A stretch of DNA of 64,000 nt from Pseudofabraea citricarpa (taxonomy: Eukaryota; Ascomycota; Leotiomycetes; Helotiales; Dermateaceae), in assembly GCA_029641185.1 (NCBI GenBank), contig JAPWGK010000001.1, forward strand, positions 1,934,501 through 1,998,500, read 5' to 3'. Shown piece by piece: positions 13,218 through 28,029 of the stretch. The position numbers and the translations under genes were made by a program. Below the pieces are notes generated by a model. It was not told the DNA's origin, did no database searches, and saw only the letters and a list, made by a program, of their open reading frames with translations. Positions within the stretch are counted from its first letter, which is position 1. Each line of letters opens with the position of its first letter.

Positions 13218-16200
13218 TACCCTAAAAACGAAAAATAACTAATAAAAATAATCTTTTATTAAAAAGATAATTAATTAAGAAATTATTTTTATTTTCTATT
13301 ATAATAGAAAAAACTTAATATAATTAAATAAATAATAATTAAACAAATAATAGCTAGAGAGATAATATATTTACTAATAATCTTATAATATTATATATTT
13401 TTTTATTATTAATACTTATATTTAATTACTTATATAATTTATCTAATAATAATATACTTAGATATTTTTTATTATATCTTATAAGTTTATTAAGGTTAGT
13501 TTTTTTATTATTAGTTAAAAATAATAACTTAATTATAAAATAAGATAATATAAAAATTAAGGTTATAAATAATAATTAATTATCTAATAATAATTAATAT
13601 AATAGCTAAAAATCTTTTAAATATAATAGTCTTATAAATTAAGAGCTACTAAAAGAGTCTAAAGATTTATAAGATCCTTTTAATTTAGATATAATTATTA
13701 GCTAATATAATATTATTTATATTATTTTATAATATTATATTAAATTATTAGATTTTTATAAATTTTATTATAAATCTTAGATCTCTAATAAAAATAATAC
13801 TTAAGAGATTTATAATTAAGAGTAACTATAATAAACTAAAAATATTAATAGTTTAAGTATAAATAATTATATATATAAGTTAGATTTAGATTTTATCTTA
13901 AAGAAAAAGCTATTTAAGATATAAAATATTAAGAAATTACTTAATAATCTAAATTATTAGTTATATAATTATACTAAGGTATATTAAGATCTAGATATCT
14001 TTAATCTTAATTAATTTTAATTAAAAGATATATCTTTTACTTTTATATTAACTCTTTTATAAGTTTATAATATATATAAAATACTTAAGATTTATTATAA
14101 GAAAAATATATATACGATTATACTAGTAAATAAGATTAATTTAAGTAAAATTATCTTAGTTATATTAGTTTATTATTTTATAAGTATATTATTATTTATA
14201 TTAGGTATAATATCTTTAAATAATATATTAATTAAATTTAGTTATTATTAAAATAATAAAAGATTATTTAAAGATATAAGATAAAAGAAAATATTTATTA
14301 TAATACGCTTAATAATTATAATAAATAAGCCTAATAATATCTAAATATTAATCCTAAAGATAATCTAATTAATATATTTAATCTACTTAATTTATTATTT
14401 TATCTAAGATTTTTCTTATTAGTTATATTACCTAATTATATAAATTAATAAGCTTATAAGTTTAAGCGACTTTTAATAAAATTTAAGTCTCTTATATATT
14501 ATAATAATATATATAATAATATAAAAACCCTAATATATACTAATAAATTTAAAAAGATTAAAAGATATTTATATAAAAATTATAAGTTATTTAAAAATAA
14601 AAAAGATAACTCTAAGATTATTATTATTATATTTATATTAATATTATTTACTTATTATAACCTAGGTATTTTATTTATATAATATAAGAATACCTTAAAA
14701 TAAATAAGTACTTAATATATAATAAGTTATTAGATTCTTAATATTATTTAGCCTAAGTATATTAGTAATAAATTTATATATATAATATATAATAAAATAT
14801 AAGTAATTAAGAACTTTAATATTACTAATAATAAAACTTATAAATAATTAGGGATCGACTTTTAAATCCTAGTATCTACTTATTTATTACTAAATAAAAT
14901 TAAGGATTTTAGTAGTTATATAAAGATAATATTATCTAAAGCTAACGTTTAAACTAAGATAAACTTTTATTAATAAGATATTAATAAGAATATAAACTTA
15001 TTTAGACTTCTAGATAATTATCTTATAAGTTAATTACGTCTTATATTATAAGTCGTATATAAATTTATAATAAGTCTTAATTATAATAATAATACTAGTT
15101 ATTATTTTCGTTTTATCTAGAGATATTATATAATATATTATACTTATTAATTAATAAATCCTTATAATCTAGATATATTAGTTAGGAATAATATTCCTAG
15201 AGTTAATATAAGATATCTAATATATTATTTTATAGCTAAAAAGTTTATAGAATACTAGAATTATAATAAATAATCTTATTATAATTTAGTTATTATATTA
15301 AAAAATAATATTATTATATAAAATAAAAAATATATTTATAAGCTTATTTTAAATATAATATAAACTAGGTTCGCTTATATAAGTAATAAGCTAATATTAG
15401 GATCTATTATTTACTAGAAAAACTTATCTAACTTATTATATAATATTATTAAGCTTTTATATTATTATATAATAGAAAAAAACTAAATAACTTTTAATAT
15501 ATTATCCTTAGATAATATATATAAGCTATTATCTATTATTATATAAGATATACTAAAGTTATATATTATTATAAAGATAATTACTAATTTAATTATTTTA
15601 AATAATAGAAAATTAATTTAATAAATAAGTATTCTAGCTAATTAGATTTTATTATTTATTATATATAAAATATTTATTAGACTTAATTTATAATTCGCTT
15701 ATAATTATATTTACTTTTTTAATATACTTCTAAATTAAGAAGCTAAGGTATAAGCTAATAATCGATCTTATAAAATTAATTAAATAAAAATAATAAAAAT
15801 TTTTAAAATATATATTATAAATAAATTCTAGAATTATTAAATCTATAATAATCTTCTTAAGGTAATTCCTAGTATATTATTAGAATTCTTTATAATAATC
15901 TTTAAAATAACTAATAAGTTAACTTATAATAATAATAAGCTAAAATTAAATATTCTTTTATAATATCTTATTAATAATAAACTAGTTCCTAGTAATAATA
16001 AATATATTATAAATTAATTACTAGAAAATCGATTAATACCTTAGTAATTTATAGCTATAATTAATAATCTATTATATAATAGAAAATTACTTAGAGAATA
16101 TATTAAAATCTAGAATAATAATATTTTATAAGAATATAAACTTATTAATAAATTTATTCTTAAAATATTACTTATACGACTTATATATTAGTTTATATAT

Positions 16201-17396
16201 AATATATCTAATATTTATATCTAAAATAATTACCTTTTTTTATTAAAGTTATCTATTAATTAAATAAGTTTATATTAAATAAGTTTTTATATTAAATATA
16301 TTTATATTAAGTAAATTTATATTACTTAACTCTTAATTAACTTTATTAATTAATTTCTCTTTTAAAGATATATTTTAATTTATTATAAAAATATTTTATA
16401 AAACTAATAATATAAATAAGATTTTTATACTTTTATCTTTTTATAAGATATTATAAAAGAAAAAAAAAAAAAAAAATTCTCTCCTAAAAAATATTATATA
16501 TAATATCCCTTATATTCCTAATTATTTTATTAAAAGATATCTCTTATATTTCTAATTATTTTATTAAAAGATATCTCTTATATTCTTAATTATAATTTAT
16601 TAAAAGTTATAGTTTAAACTTAGTTAAATATTTTCTTTAAATTATTATTTATATAAGTATTATTTTATAATTATTTTATATATAAAATTTTTTTATTAGA
16701 ATTATACGTTCTTATTACTTTAGTATTTTATAGGTAGATAAATTAAATTAATAATTATTTAATAAAACTATAATTATTCTAGAATATAAGAGTATAATTA
16801 TATAATAAATATAATAATAATATCTTTTTCTAATTATAATTATACTTATATAATTATAACCGAATTTTATCTTATAATTATAATCTCTACTTAGTATATA
16901 TTATATTACTACTAATATTTATTTATAATTATAATATAATATATAATATTATATTACTTACTAGAGTAAAACTAATATAATAATATTAATATTAACTTAG
17001 ACTCTAGTAATATTCTTATAATAATTTCTCCTAAGGATAATATCCCTAGGAGTTATTATAATAATAATAATATAAATAATAATATACTTATAATATTACT
17101 TAATAGTAATAAAAGAGATATTATAAAAAGAGATATAAGTATTAAATAATATAAAATAAACTTAAACTTAGGTGATATTCTTAATATAATTATATATAAT
17201 AAAAGTAACTTAGCTTTAAATAACTTAAGTAATAATAATCTAATAAAGTTATTATATAATAAGATATTTATATAACCTCTAAAAAAGATAAATATTAATT
17301 ATATTTTTATTTAGGATATAATAATTATATTAGATATTATAAAATTAGTCTTATAATTTATTTACTTTATAGACCTTAATAATAATAATAATAATA

Positions 17397-17441
<45 letters not shown>

Positions 17442-17516
17442 TTAATACTAATAAAACTAAAGATTAAGATAAATATAATATATTATAATAATTATCTTTT
17501 TCTTCTTTCTCTTCTT

Positions 17517-17671
17517 ATATATTAGATATTAAGTCGATTTATAATATATTATTCTTAATTTCTCTCTTTTACTTAGCTTTTAACTTATAATATAAATATT
17601 CTTTTATTTCGTATAAAAACTATAAATTATTATATAAGATTTAAAGAATAATATAAACGATTAGAAATAAG

Positions 17672-17706
<35 letters not shown>

Positions 17707-18599
17707 TAAACTTTTACTAAAGCTAGATATACTAAAATATATAATTTATATATAACTCCTTATATTATAACTTATATAAAAGCTTATTATAATTAAGGTT
17801 AAAAAGTAAGTAATTTTATTATCTAAAGAAAAAACGTAATAATATATAATTATTTATAAAAGCTAGTATTACTAGTATAATCTTATAAATCTTATTACTA
17901 AGATTATTAATACTTAGGCTCTTATAAATAAGATATACTTTAGTATAATATATTATATTAATTATCCTAAAGAATTCTAGGAATAATATTTATAAGACTC
18001 GTTTATAATAATAATATCTAGTAAATTTATAATTATTATAGATAATAATATATTTATTCCTAGAGATATCGTTTGTTTTTCTTATATTATAAATAATATT
18101 ACTAGAGATTAGATTATATTTATTAGACGTAATTATTATAATAATATAAATATTCGAGATAAGATTTTATTAATTTTATAGCTTATAATCTTTAAAATAA
18201 AACTTTAGTACGAAATTAAAGATTTATATACTAGAAATATAAAGCTTTTTTTATTAGATAAGATAATTAAGATTATACTAAAGCTAATATAATATATATT
18301 TAATATCCGTATAATATAAAAGTATTCTAATAACCTAGATAATAAAATAATAGAAATTAAGTCTTTTTTATATTATATTTAGTAGATAATTAATTATAAG
18401 ATATAATTAGTAAAGCCGATCTAATTTATATATCTAATATATAATAAACTAGAAGTATAATATTATAATTAAAAAGCTTTCGAAAAGTTTATTATAAGTA
18501 ACCTCTTTTATTACTTTTTACTTTTAATCTTATTTATTAATAACTTTAGTATTTACTAAAATATATATTATACTCTTAAAAGATTTTATATAATACTAA
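17517..18599. other. AT-rich relic sequence, nothing recognised
   Basis: RIP-altered sequence just outside the right arm. It may be paired with sequence left of the window if the inverted repeat is larger. No gene, RNA or element end was recognised. It may be the 5' part of the transposase relic that follows. Confidence 0.5.
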
Positions 18600-19560
18600 T
18601 AAATTTAAATTATAAAAAAAGAAAAAAACTAGCTAATAAATTTATACTAATATTAGATCCCTATAATATAAAGCTTTTAGATATTATTTTTAACTTCTAG
18701 CTAAATATAAAATAATTAGCTAAAAAAGTAATTATTAATATATATAAGAAGATATTAGTAATAATATTTCTAATTATTTTTATAAATAATATACCTTAGG
18801 CTATAAATAATATTAGCTTTATAAGATATATTATTACTAAAAGCTATTAAATATACTTCTACTTATAAGAAGATTATAGGGATATAAATTATAATATTAT
18901 TAGTAATAATAGATATTATTATAATATTATTTTTAAGTAAAAATAAAAACTAAAGCTTCTTTTATAATAGAAAATAAATTATTTTAGGAACCTTAGAATA
19001 TAATAAGATTTATTAGATATTTTATTTTTAGTATTATATTTAAATCTAATATTTAGCTAAGGATATAATATATTATACTTAGAATAATATAATATTAGGA
19101 GAATTATCTTTAGATTATTTTTTAATAATATCTTAATAAAATTTAGCTACTTATAATATATTAAAGTTATATAAATTATTTTTTTCTTATATAATTAGCT
19201 AAAAATCTAAAGTCTAATATATTTATTCTTATAATTATTATCTAAGATTAAATAAATTATCTTACTAATACTTTTAATCCTTTAATATTATAATAAAACT
19301 ACCTAGTATAAGCTAAGCTTCCTTTAAATTATTAAATATATATATAATAATAAAAACCTACTAATATATAAATTAATAAAATTATTTATATATATAGCTA
19401 AGTTTATTATATAAACTAATAAGAGATTAAAGGTTCTTTTATCTACTAAGGAGATATATAATATATTATTAAGTTATAGATAAGTATATTATATATTAAT
19501 TAATTATATAAAGAAAAATTATTAGTAGATTATAATATAAAATATATAAGATAACTAAGA
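18600..19560 (+). pseudogene. Relic of a fungal Tnp2-like/KDZ-like transposase
   Basis: One forward frame keeps the pattern of a large transposase-like family common in ascomycete genomes. It has an LxPYxxK segment (family form LGPHGxK) near 18650, then an INNIP segment (family form GDMPQ) near 18790, a Tyr-rich stretch where the family has Cys residues (GCRxC) near 18840, and a DINYNI segment (family form GDLDYDI) near 18885. Substitutions and in-frame stops are all of the C-to-T or G-to-A kind. Terminal repeats were not located, so element limits and superfamily (Plavaka/KDZ against CACTA) remain open. The call rests on remembered family sequence and should be treated as tentative. Confidence 0.4.
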
Positions 19561-21430
19561 TCCTAAGAATATTTTCCCTAGTATATCTAATATTAAAGAA
19601 AAGAAGATTATACTTAGAGATAATAATAAAAGTAATAAAAGTAATAAAAGTAATAATTTATATAATAATATAAAAAGTAATCCTAGTTTTATTAAGGCTA
19701 ATATTAGTATATAATAAAGTAATACGAAAAATAATACTAGAATTATTTATATTAATATTAATAAGTATACTAATATTATAAATATAAATATTAATAATAA
19801 TACTTATAAGCTTAAACCTAAGTTTAGATCTAAGACTAGATCTAAGCTTAAACCTAAGTAATATATTCGAATACCTAAGATAAAATAAAATAAATTATAT
19901 TATCTCTTAAATACGTATATAAGATTTTATTTAGTAGATAATATTTAGGAATATAAATATATAATAAATTATAATATATTAACTAGAAAGTTAAAATATA
20001 ATATATAAAAGGTATAAGTAGATATTATAATATTACTAAACTTAATAGTATATTTATTTATAAAAAATAATATTATATAATTACTAAGACTTAGATTTAT
20101 TAGTATATAAGAGATAATATATCTAGATCTTATAAATTCTCTTAGGTTTATATAATAATATTATTCTTAGCTAATATATAACTTCGTATTATTAGTTGAA
20201 TATTATATAAAAGAAAATAATTATTCTAATAATATAAAAGTAATAGAAGATATAAATTATATATTAGTATAAGTTAATATTAAAAGGTTCGATTTTTATA
20301 ATAACCTTATAAGACTATTATATATTAATAAGAATATAAAGCTCTTAATACTCGTATAAGAAGAATTATTATTTAGCTTATTATTTCGATAAGTATTTTA
20401 AGAAAATAAGTATATAAGTATATAATATATTATTATATATTATCTACTAATAATAATATACTTAGATTATAATATTTATAATATTATATTATTCTTAAGA
20501 TATAATAATATCTAATAATATCTAATAATATTAATAAATTATATTTAATACTAAGAATAACTTAAAGAAATAAGTTTTTAGAGTAAATAATTATTATTAT
20601 ATTCTTAGTAATAATAATAATATCTACTAGATCTATTAGCTATTTATTATTTTATTCTAGTAATATTAATATATTATATTTATATTAATATTACTTAAGG
20701 ATATAAATATAAGAGATTTACTCCTAGGTATAAATATCTTTTAATAGAAATATAATACTAGTAATATTCGTATATTTAGTATATTAGTTATAAAGGATTA
20801 AAAGAACTAATTACTTTATATATTAGCTAATAGGTTATAAGTATATAATAAGAAGTCTAAGAATAATATTTTTTTTATAAAATATAAATAAAAGCTAAAG
20901 TTTATATAAGTTATTATATTATATTATATATATAATATATATATATATATTAAATAAAATTACTTACCTAGGATTATATCTTCTTATAATTATAACTTAA
21001 AGATATATTAATATATAACTAATATATAACTAAACTAGATTTAAATAACTATAAAATTAGAATTAATTATAATATAAGTTTAGCCTAAATATAATCCGAG
21101 CGTAGCCTAAGTATAGCTTAAATATAACCTAAATAAAGCTTAAGCCTTAAACTTATCTAAACCCTTAAGCTAAATTAGGGGTTATAAATTATTTAGAGTA
21201 ATAGTTAAGTAATAAGTTAAGTTATAAGTTAAACTAGTAGTTAATTCGTAATTAAATATAATTTAAGCTAGCTTAAGCTAGTTTATAGTAGTTTAAGCTA
21301 GCTTAAGTTAGTTCGGAAAAACTTAACTTTATATTTAACTTAGGTTCGGATTAAGTATTAAGCGAGGTTTAACTTATACTTAAATTATATAATAGAAGTA
21401 ATATTATAATTTCTTTACTTCTATTAGATC
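19561..21430. other. AT-rich relic sequence with period-6 and TAGCTTAAG-like words
   Basis: Holds a period-6 array at 19803-19862 in which Lys/Arg alternate with other residues when read forward, suggesting a decayed basic repeat. It also holds a zone at 21060-21320 rich in GCTTAAGCTAG and CCTAAGTATAG words that could be part of the Copia LTR or untranslated region to its right. No complete feature was recognised. Confidence 0.45.
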
Positions 21431-24400
21431 TAGTTATCTTTTTAGTATTATTTTTATAAAATCTTTTATTCTAATACTCGTTCTAAAAGCTTCGAACCGA
21501 TCTCTTAGTAATAGCTTTATAAGTTTATTTATTACTTATTTATTAGTTAAGATATACTAGAGATTAATATTTTTATTTATTACCCTCTTATATATATAAT
21601 AATATTATATATTAATATATTTCGTTCGGGTATAAAATTATAAGTTATAAGCGAGTATTATAACTTCTTAATTATTATAAAATATAATAATAGTTATTTC
21701 TCTTTATAGGAATACTTATATTAGTAGCTTTCTTAGTTAGATATTTTTTTTTATTACTTACGTTTATCTAATATATTTTATTTTATATAAAGATAATATT
21801 ATTATAACCTATTATTTTAAAAACTAGTTAATTATATTATTTCTAAGGTTAAAGATATACCTAGATATTAACTTTCTTATATCTTAATCTTTAGCTTAGT
21901 TAAAGTTAAAGTATTCGAGTAATTTATTTAAGTTTCCTTAGAATATAAGATTAAAGTTAAATATTCCTTAAATATACCTAAATATATATTTTATTACCTT
22001 CTAATAGGTTTAATCTAGATTTAATACGAAATAACTTATTACTAATATAATATAAGTAAGATTTAGTTATATTCCTAGTATTATATATATTAGTAATCTT
22101 ATAGCTAACTAATACTAGTACCTAGATTTAAGTATTACTTTTACTTATAAGTCCCTAGAAATTAATTAACTATTAGTTTTTATAAGTATTATAATAGTTA
22201 TATAATTATTTATTTTAAATTCCTTAAATATTATTTCTAGGTATTCTTTTTATCTTAGGTAAAGAATATAGTTTTATTAGTTATAGGTAACTAATATCCT
22301 AAGATAATAATTATATAAGCTAAGATTTATTATTTAGAAGTAATTGCTTAATTTCTTTTTTAGTTATATGATTTCTCTCTTATTTTCTCTAAATATTAGT
22401 AGATTATTTATATAAACTATTATTATTAGTTTTTTTTATTAAATATATTATTATTAAATTCTAAAGGTTTAAACCTAAGCTTTCTAAGAAATATTAAGAG
22501 TATTAGATATTATATTCTTAAAGCTTATTTTAATTTATAAAGTATTTTAATAAGCTTATATACTTATTTTATTTTATTATCGAATCTTTTAGGTTATTTT
22601 ATATAAATCTTAGTATTAATATTTTCGTATAAAAAGGTTATTTTTATATTTATTTATTTAATCTCTTAGTCTAATATTATTATAATTATAAATAATATTT
22701 TATAGCTTATTAGTTTTACTACTAATATAAAAGTCTTATTATAATTAATATTAGCTTTTTATTTATTATTACGTATTATTTATCTTATTTTATAGTAAAT
22801 AATTTTATTTTATTATTTTCTTTTATATTTATATACTTATTTTATATTAAGGATATTTTTATTTAATAATCGATTTATTAGTTTTTATATTTTATTATTT
22901 ATTAGAGAGATATATTTCTCTTTTATTATTTCTTCTTATAATTTATATTCTAGTAAGTTTTTTATTTATTTATAAAACTTAGGCTTAAAAAGCTTTATTT
23001 TATAAGCTTATATAAGAAATACTAATAGCTTTTAGGTTTTTATTATATTCTTAATTATCTCTCTTATTTTTTCTTTTTTAGCTAATAAACTAATAAAATT
23101 AAGTAAAAAGTTTTTATAATAAAGCTTTAGGTATATATTAAGGGTAAATTTATCTTTTAATTTAAATATACTTTCTTTTAGTATCTTAATTACTTTTAAG
23201 TTATTTTTTTTACTTAGTTACGTTTTAATTACTAGGCTAAGGTTATTTTCTTTATTTTACTTATTTATTTATATAAAGTTATTTTTTTTAATTTTATATT
23301 TTATAATAAAATAAGTTATTATTATTATTATTATTATTACTTATTATAATAAAATAATTAGATTTATTATTTCTTTTTCCTCTTATATCTAGTATATTAT
23401 TATTTAGCTAATATTACTTAGCTAAAAGTAATATTTTATTAAATCTTATAAGAGTAAAACTAATAATAATTATTATAAAGTTTTTTTTTATAATATAATA
23501 ATTAATTACTTATAAAATCTTTTTATCTAAAGTAAATACTTAATAAATATAACTTCCTTTATATCCTATTAGTTTTCTAATAATAATTCTTTTTTTTACT
23601 TTTTTCTTTAGTTTCTTATTAATTAGGTTATATATTATTAATTTAATCTTTTATATATATCTAAAATTAGGGTAAATATAATTTATTATCTTAAAAGATA
23701 TTTTCCTAATAATATTATATAAATATTAGTTATAAATATATTAGATTATTTATAATAGCTTAGACTAATATTTAATTAATATATTAGAGCTATAAGATAA
23801 TATTTCTACTTATAATTATAAGTAATATCTAATATTTTTTATTATTTTATTTATCTAAGGGTTATATATTATAAAAGACTCTTATATTATTTCTTTAGAG
23901 ATTATAAACGTTTTTATCTAATAAGATAGATTTTTACTTATATTATTAAAACGAATTTAATAAAAGGTTTATCTTAGTTTCTCTTAGTATTTCTTATAAT
24001 ATAAGAACTTCTTATATAATTCTCTTTTATACTTTAATAAATAATACGCTTTTTCCTTAGTAAAATTATAGTAAAAATATATAAAAAACCTAGCTTTATT
24101 AAAAGCTATAATAATTAGTTCTTATATATTAATATATATAAGATCGTTTAATATTATTTTAGTCTAAATTTTTTTATTATATAGTTTTTCCTTTATTTTT
24201 ATATTAATATAATTTATATAAGTATATACTTCTAATTTCTTAGTAAAATTAATTTCGTATAATATATTCTAAAGCTTCTTTAGATTTTACTTCCTAAGAT
24301 AACTAAGTTATTTATACTAGAGAATATATTTTAGTTTTATAATAAAAGCTAATAAAATAATCTTAGTTAATTATTATTTTATAGATATAAACTTTAATAT

Positions 24401-25300
24401 CTAGAGATCTTATTATAATTTTAATAAAAAGATAACTTTTTCTTTAGTATTTTTCCTACTAATAATTCCTCTTTTAAGATTTAGGTTTATAATAAGATTC
24501 CTCTTAAGAAGAGAGTTTCTTATAAGAAAAGAGATTAATCCCTAAAGTTAGGTAATATATTATATCTAATAATACTAGAATTCTTATCTTTTTAGACTTT
24601 ATTTTATACTTTAGATATATTATTTCTTTTCTAAGAAATACTTATATAATTCCTTTAATTCCTTCGATTTTCTTCTTATTTTTTCTTCTTATTAGTTCGA
24701 ACGTTTAAAATATATTATAATTATTATAAATATATTATATATAATTATTATCTATTACTTATAAGATATTTTTTCTTATTAGTATAAATAAAATTATCTT
24801 AATTATAATATATATAACGTATACTAGTATCCTAAGGATAAGTATATTATTATTAGAATTATTATTATACTAGGGCTTCTTCTTTCTCTTATAATTATTC
24901 TTTTTTCCTTTTATAGCTTTCTTTTACTTTAGGTATAAAAACTTAATAAAATATTTATCGTTCGTATAATAATTCTTTTTATAAGTATTATAATACTTAA
25001 TTTTAATTATACGCTTTCCTATTATTAAGGTTATAGTTATTATATTAAAGCTTTTATATATTTATTATTCTTTTTTTTTATATTATTATCTAAAGTCTTA
25101 TAAAATTTATTACTTTTTTATTATCCCTAATATAATTATTATTTTAAGTCTAGTATATCTTAAAAGGCTCGAACGCGAGAGTAAGTTTATATATATAAAT
25201 TTATATAAGCTAGACTATAAGTAATATTATATTATTAGAGAGAAATTTTAGCTTATTATTAAGAAATACAAAATAATTATTATATTTTATAATATCCTTA
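21430..25300 (-). mobile_element. Ty1/Copia retrotransposon relic (minus strand)
   Basis: Read on the minus strand the order is Gag, integrase zone, reverse transcriptase, as in Ty1/Copia. A RIP-altered Gag zinc knuckle with the CX2CX4HX4C spacing, every Cys and His now Tyr, lies at about 24950-24996. Reverse transcriptase is clear. An AFLYG-type segment followed by QPxGF and LYGLKQ positions lies at about 22500-22640, and the YVDD catalytic box is now YINN at 22403-22414, followed by LLIF. The RNase H zone should be at about 21450-22200. LTRs and target duplication were not found, so both ends are approximate. The relic is non-functional, with stops at former Gln and Trp codons throughout. 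Confidence 0.8.
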
Positions 25301-26850
25301 TAATTATTTAAACGTAAGAATATTAGTTTTCCTATAAGATTATTAAATATAATTAATCCTTTTAGCTTAAATAAGCTTTTTAGCTTAGCTAGTAAGGCTA
25401 TTATATTATTTAGGTTATCTTTAATATACTAGAATATTATATATTTATATCTTAATTTAATTAATTATAATATTTTATCTTATATTTTATTTTACTTATT
25501 AATCTTATATTCTTATTTATTATTTATTTTTCCTTTAATTAATAATATTATAAGATAAATAATCTTATTTATATTAGTATATTATATTTATCTTATAACT
25601 ATTATACGTCTTATAAGCTTCTACTTTTTATACGTAATAATCTTTTTAATATAATAATTCTTATAATATATTATATTCTCTTAAGCTTTTTATAGCTCTT
25701 AGTCTAATTATATTAAGTCGATAATCTACTAATTTATAGTTTAGTAAATAACTTATTAAACTATTACTCTTATATATTAATAATATTATAATAATAACCG
25801 ATTACGTATATATATAACTAATCTAAGATCTTATTAATATTATATAAAGAGAGGTAAATATAATATATAATATAATTATAATAAGATAAATATATACTAA
25901 AAGAAGAAGCTTATAACTAGTCTAAAGTATTAAAAGTCTTAATAAATTTATATTATTTTATTATATATATTATTATATAAGTTTTCCTATTTATATAACC
26001 TTTTTTACTACTAGCTAATACGAACCGGATAATAATCTCGATCTAAATAATAAGCTAATTATAATATACGATCTATATAATATTATTAGCTAAGATATTA
26101 TTAATAATACCTAGTACGATCGTCTCTTATAAAACCTACTAGTTAATAGTTATAAAGTAGAGAGGCTTATAAGACTTATTTAGAGGATAATAAGCGAAGA
26201 TTCTAATATAAAGATACTAATTACTTATATTTCGCTTATAAGTATTATAATTATACGATTAATAAGTTATTATTTTAAGCTATAATTAGATATAATAGCT
26301 AATATATTATATAATAGTTAGGTAATTCTCTAGTTATTTCTAGATCTTAGGGTAATAACCCTAAGTCCTCGATTAAATAATAATACTTATATAAGACTTA
26401 TTTATTCCTTTAATTTATAAGAGTTTAATAATACTTTTAAAAAACTTATTATAGTAATTATAAAAATCCTAATTACTAACGTTAATCTTATTAGTATAAG
26501 CTATAATATCTAAATAGCAAATTATATTATTATATTCGAGTTATTATAAACGTTTAATAAGTATAAATAAACCTTAGGATATAAATTCTAGAGCGATTAA
26601 ACTAAAAAAGTATTTATAACTAAGCTTATTTTAATAGGTAATAATATTAAGTATTATATCTAGTAAAATCTTTAGCTATAATAAGAGGTTACTAAAATCT
26701 TATATTAGGTTACTACTAGTAAGATAAAAGCCTAATAACTAAAGGATTAGGAAGCGAATAAGTTAAATAAGAAAGCGAATAAGTTAAGTAAGCTAAATAA
26801 AAGAGAGATATATAAGATTTAAACCTTATATTTTTTCTTTTTCTTCTTTT
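25301..26850. other. AT-rich relic sequence, nothing recognised
   Basis: RIP-altered sequence between the minus-strand Copia relic and the minisatellite block. Short GCGAATAAGTTAAGTAAG-like words recur at 26750-26800. No coding relic or element terminus was identified. Confidence 0.5.
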
Positions 26851-26852
26851 TT

Positions 26853-27540
26853 ATTAGATTATATAAATATTTATAGGAGTTAATTATTTATTAGATTATA
26901 TAAGTATTTATAAGAGTTAGTTATTTATTAGATTATATAAGTATTTATAAGGGTTAGTTATTTATTAGATTATATAAGTATTTATAAGAGTTAATTATTT
27001 ATTAGATTATATAAGTATTTATAAGGGTTAGTTATTTGTTAGATTATATAAGTATTTATAGGAGTTAACTATTTATTAGATTATATAAGTATTTATAAGA
27101 GTTAATTATTTATTAGATTATATAAGAATTATATCTAAGTTAGCTACTTATTAGATTATATAAGAAATACGTCTAAGTTAACTACTTATTAGATTATATA
27201 AGAATTATATCTAAGTTAACTACTTATTAGATTATATAAGAAATACGTCTAAGTTAACTACTTATTAGATTATATAAGAATTACGTCTAAGTTAGCTACT
27301 TATTAGATTATATAAGAATTATATCTAAGTTAGCTACTTATTAGATTATATAAGAAATATATCTAAGTTAGCTACTTATTAGATTATATAAGAATTATAT
27401 CTAAGTTAGCTACTTATTAGATTATATAAGAAATATATCTAAGTAAGTTACTTATTAGATTATATAAGAAGTACGTCTAAGTTAGCTACTTATTAGATTA
27501 TATAAGAATTATATCTAAGTTAGCTTCTTATTAGATTATA
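26853..27540. repeat. Composite minisatellite, 37-bp then 38-bp units
   Basis: About 7 units of 37 bp (starts at 26853, 26890, 26927, 26964 and on) share ATTAGATTATATAAG then TATTTATAAGAG and TTAGTTATTT. Near 27113 the array switches to about 11 units of 38 bp with the same ATTAGATTATATAAG head but a new tail containing ATATCTAAGTTAGCTACTT, some with ACGTCTAAG. The shared head with two tails shows higher-order evolution of the array. Units are far below the length that triggers RIP on their own. Confidence 0.9.
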
Positions 27541-28029
27541 TTATACGTAAGACTCCTAGCGACTTAGAATTAATTAAGATAAATTATAAAACTTAAAATT
27601 AAATAAAATATAAATCTCTTTTGTTTTTATTAAATATTTATTTTATTATAAGGATTTATTTTAATATAAGGTTTTAATCTTTAATATTTATTTCCCTTTT
27701 ATTTATATTACTAAATTAATTTATAGGGTTATTACTAGTATTATATTATAATAATTATTATTATTTAAGTAATAATAGTAATACTAAAATATAAGTAACA
27801 AGGCTTATTATATAATAATTAGGTAATTATAAGCGAGAGATAAATACTCTAAGTCCTTAGATATATATTTTATCTTATACCTTCTTTTATACTTATATCT
27901 TTTAAATTAACCTTCTCTTTTATAACTTCCTAGTATAATACTTAGTAGAAGTTTATATTAAAGTCTTTTTAGTCTCGTATTATAGTATTTAATTATTCTT
28001 CTTACTCTTATAACTTCTTATTACCTTTA

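Noticed and set aside
26853..27540. CRISPR array
   Set aside because: Units are contiguous with variable tails rather than unique spacers, the host is a eukaryote, and no cas genes are present.
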